Source: Stichopus chloronotus
Lineage: Eukaryota > Echinodermata > Holothuroidea > Aspidochirotida > Stichopodidae
Length of the DNA stretch: 64,000 nucleotides
Assembly (NCBI GenBank): GCA_021234535.1
Contig: CM037845.1
Coordinates: 12,358,643 to 12,422,642 of the forward strand
Reading direction: 5' to 3'
Of this stretch, positions 1 through 64,000 are shown piece after piece (position 1 is the first letter of the stretch; each line of letters opens with the position of its first letter). The position numbers and the translations under genes were made by a program. Under the pieces are notes generated by a model. That model saw nothing but the letters and a program-made list of their open reading frames with translations, ran no database searches and had not been told where the DNA came from.

Positions 1-54
1 GTCACTTGCATCGATCTTTGAATAATTTACAGACATGATACCGGCAGATGGTTC

Positions 55-61611
<61,557 letters not shown>

Positions 61612-62379
61612 CTAATGGAAGAAGAGAGAGAAAAAGTGGCAGTGGTTACATTTAATAATTTATGGATACATATGACAAACTAATCCTAGTGACTAGCGAC
61701 TATATTACGCTATCGTGTTGTGTTCTTGTGTGTAAATGTTTATGGTACATGCTTTTGAAAAATGAACTTTTCAAAGCGTAGGCTTATCTTTGCAAAATAA
61801 AATGCTTTATGATTAATTTAAAAGGCTGTCTGCGGATACAAGATTAATGCTCCACTTTGTGGTAAAAATAGGCAAATATTAAAGTAATGTTTGGACTGTA
61901 AGCATTGGAAATATTGGCTTTGTACTGTCATATTTCGAATTCACAAAGAGTCCGTTTTGTGCTCTTTGGAAAAGGCAAATATTCTATGGCAGAATGATGT
62001 GACCGGTCTCGATTTTCAACGACTCGGACTCGAAGTTCAATGACTCGGATTTGGCCATGTGGAATCGAAGACTCTGTCCGAGACCGGGCACGAGTTCGTA
62101 CAAAAATTTGTGCAAGTTAAATGAAAAAAAAAATATTGCGATGTAACTCAAACTCAACTACGTGCTGTAGCACTGTGTACTTTCAGTTATGTTTTGTACA
62201 TAGACGCTTTCACGCATGTTCGCACGACTGCAATTGCGTTCTATTGCATCACATAGATAATTTTGGTGTAATGCTACATTCTCGAAAAGACTGTGACTCG
62301 CAAATCAGATGAAAGACTTCAACACATTTTTTGTTTGGGTGTCATTCACTTACAACAAATAACTCCACAGGAGTGTATA
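61612..62379. other. Putative intron, nothing recognised
   Basis: No exon, promoter motif or repeat that I can support between exon 1 and the third LINE copy. Confidence 0.4.
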
Positions 62380-64000
62380 TAATAAAGCCATCCCTGACTC
62401 GCTACTCTGAGTTTCGTGGACAACTCCACTCGTCACGCGGTACTGAACAACAATGATGCACACAACGCTACGGACACACACACGGCAACGGACACAAACA
62501 ATACAAAGAATACATACAAAACCGAAAAGGATCACTACTTTGTGTTCAAGAGCTGGAATTTTCTTGTGTGCCTGCAGGTGGTTATAAACTCGGATCGAGA
62601 ATTCAATGTGGCAATGCGGGGTTTACAAATGATGAAAAACTGTTCCCAGAGACACAAATTGCATCTGTTTGTGGAAACATTGTAAGTGCTAGCTTTCTAG
62701 TTGTATTTAATATATACGTGAGGTCCTCTCATTCCATCGTACATAGAGAGGAATTTACTGCCGCCGGGTTTGTTGATGATCATCAGATTTATAAACATTT
62801 TATTAGTCAAAACCACTACTCTGTATTGACACGTGATATTTTATATTGCATTAATTCTGTTGAGTGCTGGATGTCTCGTTTTTTTCTCAAACTTACTTCT
62901 GATAAAACTGAAATGATCTTACTTGGAAGTAAGTCTATTCTGAAAAGAGTTGGAATTTGAGTTGTGACTATGCCTAATAGACATTCCATTGGTTTTAATA
63001 CTGTTGTAAAAATTTTAGGTGTTTTTTAGTGATCGAAATCTGAGTTTGATCAGTAAGTAACCGCCTCTGTTTCTCCCTGTTTCAGAATGATAAGGTATAT
63101 TTCAAAGGTAAAGTTTAATCTTCCTCGTGAGCTTGTGAAATAGCTTATGATTTCTCTTGTAATCAACAGAATGGATATTTTTAACTTCCTCTATTACGGC
63201 ATCAGTCCTAGTCTGATTTCTAAGCTTCAGTCCTTACAAAATACTGCTGCTAGAGTTATTTATGATCGTGGAAGGAGGGAAAATGTCACTGATATTCTTG
63301 AAGAGTTACATTGGCTCCATGGAAAGGATCGTATTCAATTAAAGATCATTTTGCTCTTTTATAAATGTATCCGTTGTAAATCTTCTGCTTATTTGCAAAG
63401 TCTTATCACTGTTTCACGCCCTGATATGCCACTACTTTCTGTACCTAGAATTAAGTCCAATGTTGGCACCAGAGCTTTCACCTTCTGTGGACCGAAGCTT
63501 TGGAACTCCTTGTATATTCGCTTTGAACGATTGTGAGTGAAAACGTCAACTGAAACATATGTTTTTTTTTTCAAATAGGAGTGCTTTTTAAATTCTTGTG
63601 TGTGTATGTTTTCCTGTTCTTCCAGTCCTTCTGTGCATATCTTTTGTTGTTTCTAACAAAGATGGTAGCAAGGCTGTATAATTTTTGTATCCGTCTCTCT
63701 ACATTACATCAGCTGGAATGTTCTTTTCTTTGACTTACAAATTCCTAAAAATACATTTTTCCGAGGGTGTTCGAAGGTTAGTTTATTAGGGACCATACTT
63801 TAGGGTGATTTCTTATTTTATCCATTACATTGGAGAAAAAGTATCGGGTGTACCTATAGTTCTCTTGATTTAATAACTAATCGGGTATTCATTTGTCACA
63901 TTCTACCTTATTTTAAGTTTCTTCATGATTTTAGGTTGTGGGTTCTTACGCTCTAGAGTGATCCTTTGTATTGCAGTGCGTAAAAATAATCATGGTATTT
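62380..64000 (+). mobile_element. LINE copy 3 (segmental unit 3), runs off the window
   Basis: Starts with CCTGACTCGCTACTCTGAG (matching 42450), then RT palm sequence (GFVDDHQIYKHF, NSVECWMSRFFLKL, SDKTEMILLGSKS), stops near 62960, and then continues with LQSLQNTAARVIYDRGRREN, then LHWLHGKDRIQLKIILLFYK and FCGPKLWNSLYI. From 63540 it continues with the same 3' flank as units 1 and 2 up to the window end. Confidence 0.8.

Noticed and set aside
62345..62535. Minus-strand Cys/Val-rich frame with a GTAAGTGAA donor
   Set aside because: The donor is phase 2 in that frame. In the phase-1 frame the only nearby acceptor is phase 0. The Cys/Val pattern comes from an ACACACGG-type repeat.

Overview
The window is eukaryotic and looks like a marine invertebrate deuterostome, most likely an echinoderm. 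This placement is inferred from A+T-rich DNA with long introns and degenerate CR1/L2-, L1/Tx1- and Penelope-type retroelements. It is also inferred from tandem repeats carrying TGACCTTTGACC with (CA)n tails, which I associate with such genomes. There is no prokaryotic operon structure, and I recognise no tRNA, rRNA or CRISPR array.

The main content is one very exon-rich gene, or possibly two adjacent genes, on the minus strand. I could follow it from about 61.6 kb down to a stop codon at position 55. I place 32 coding exons totalling about 3.54 kb (about 1,180 residues). Each has an AG acceptor and a GT donor, and the 31 non-terminal exons are multiples of three in symmetric phase 1-1. No junction codon is a stop. 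The transcript enters with short exons (61.6-59.6 kb) and then passes through repeated microexons of 12-54 nt (55-34 kb), many of which encode Ser/Thr-rich linkers. It continues through medium exons (31-11 kb) and ends in four large exons (10.9-4.9 kb) full of PDG/PNG beta-turn repeats, followed by three short C-terminal exons (1.8 kb to 55). The 5' end is probably beyond the window. However, a separate ATG-led exon with a signal-peptide-like N-terminus and a phase-1 donor sits at 30.6-30.9 kb, so a second promoter or second gene may start there. I do not recognise the family. A secreted or extracellular repeat protein is an inference.

The introns are crowded with decayed mobile DNA. Recognisable pieces are a gag-like pseudogene (3.3-3.8 kb), a minus-strand CR1-type LINE (23.8-29.2 kb) interrupted by a plus-strand LINE and by a (GA)n/(TC)n block, and two related MITEs bounded by TTAA, one of which contains a hAT-like MITE. 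There is also a Penelope GIY-YIG remnant, an L1/Tx1 element with a 14-bp target duplication, and a LINE family present in three tandem segmental copies (42-64 kb). Simple and satellite DNA is prominent: a 145-bp tandem repeat, a 23-bp minisatellite, AT arrays at 38.4-40.0 kb and a degenerate satellite with opposite-facing halves at 40.5-42.1 kb.

The segmental duplication from about 38 to 58 kb has copied a block of three microexon types (called A, B and C below) together with LINE DNA. Because every exon is phase 1-1, the duplications would lengthen the protein without breaking frame. This modular exon expansion is the most interesting feature of the window.
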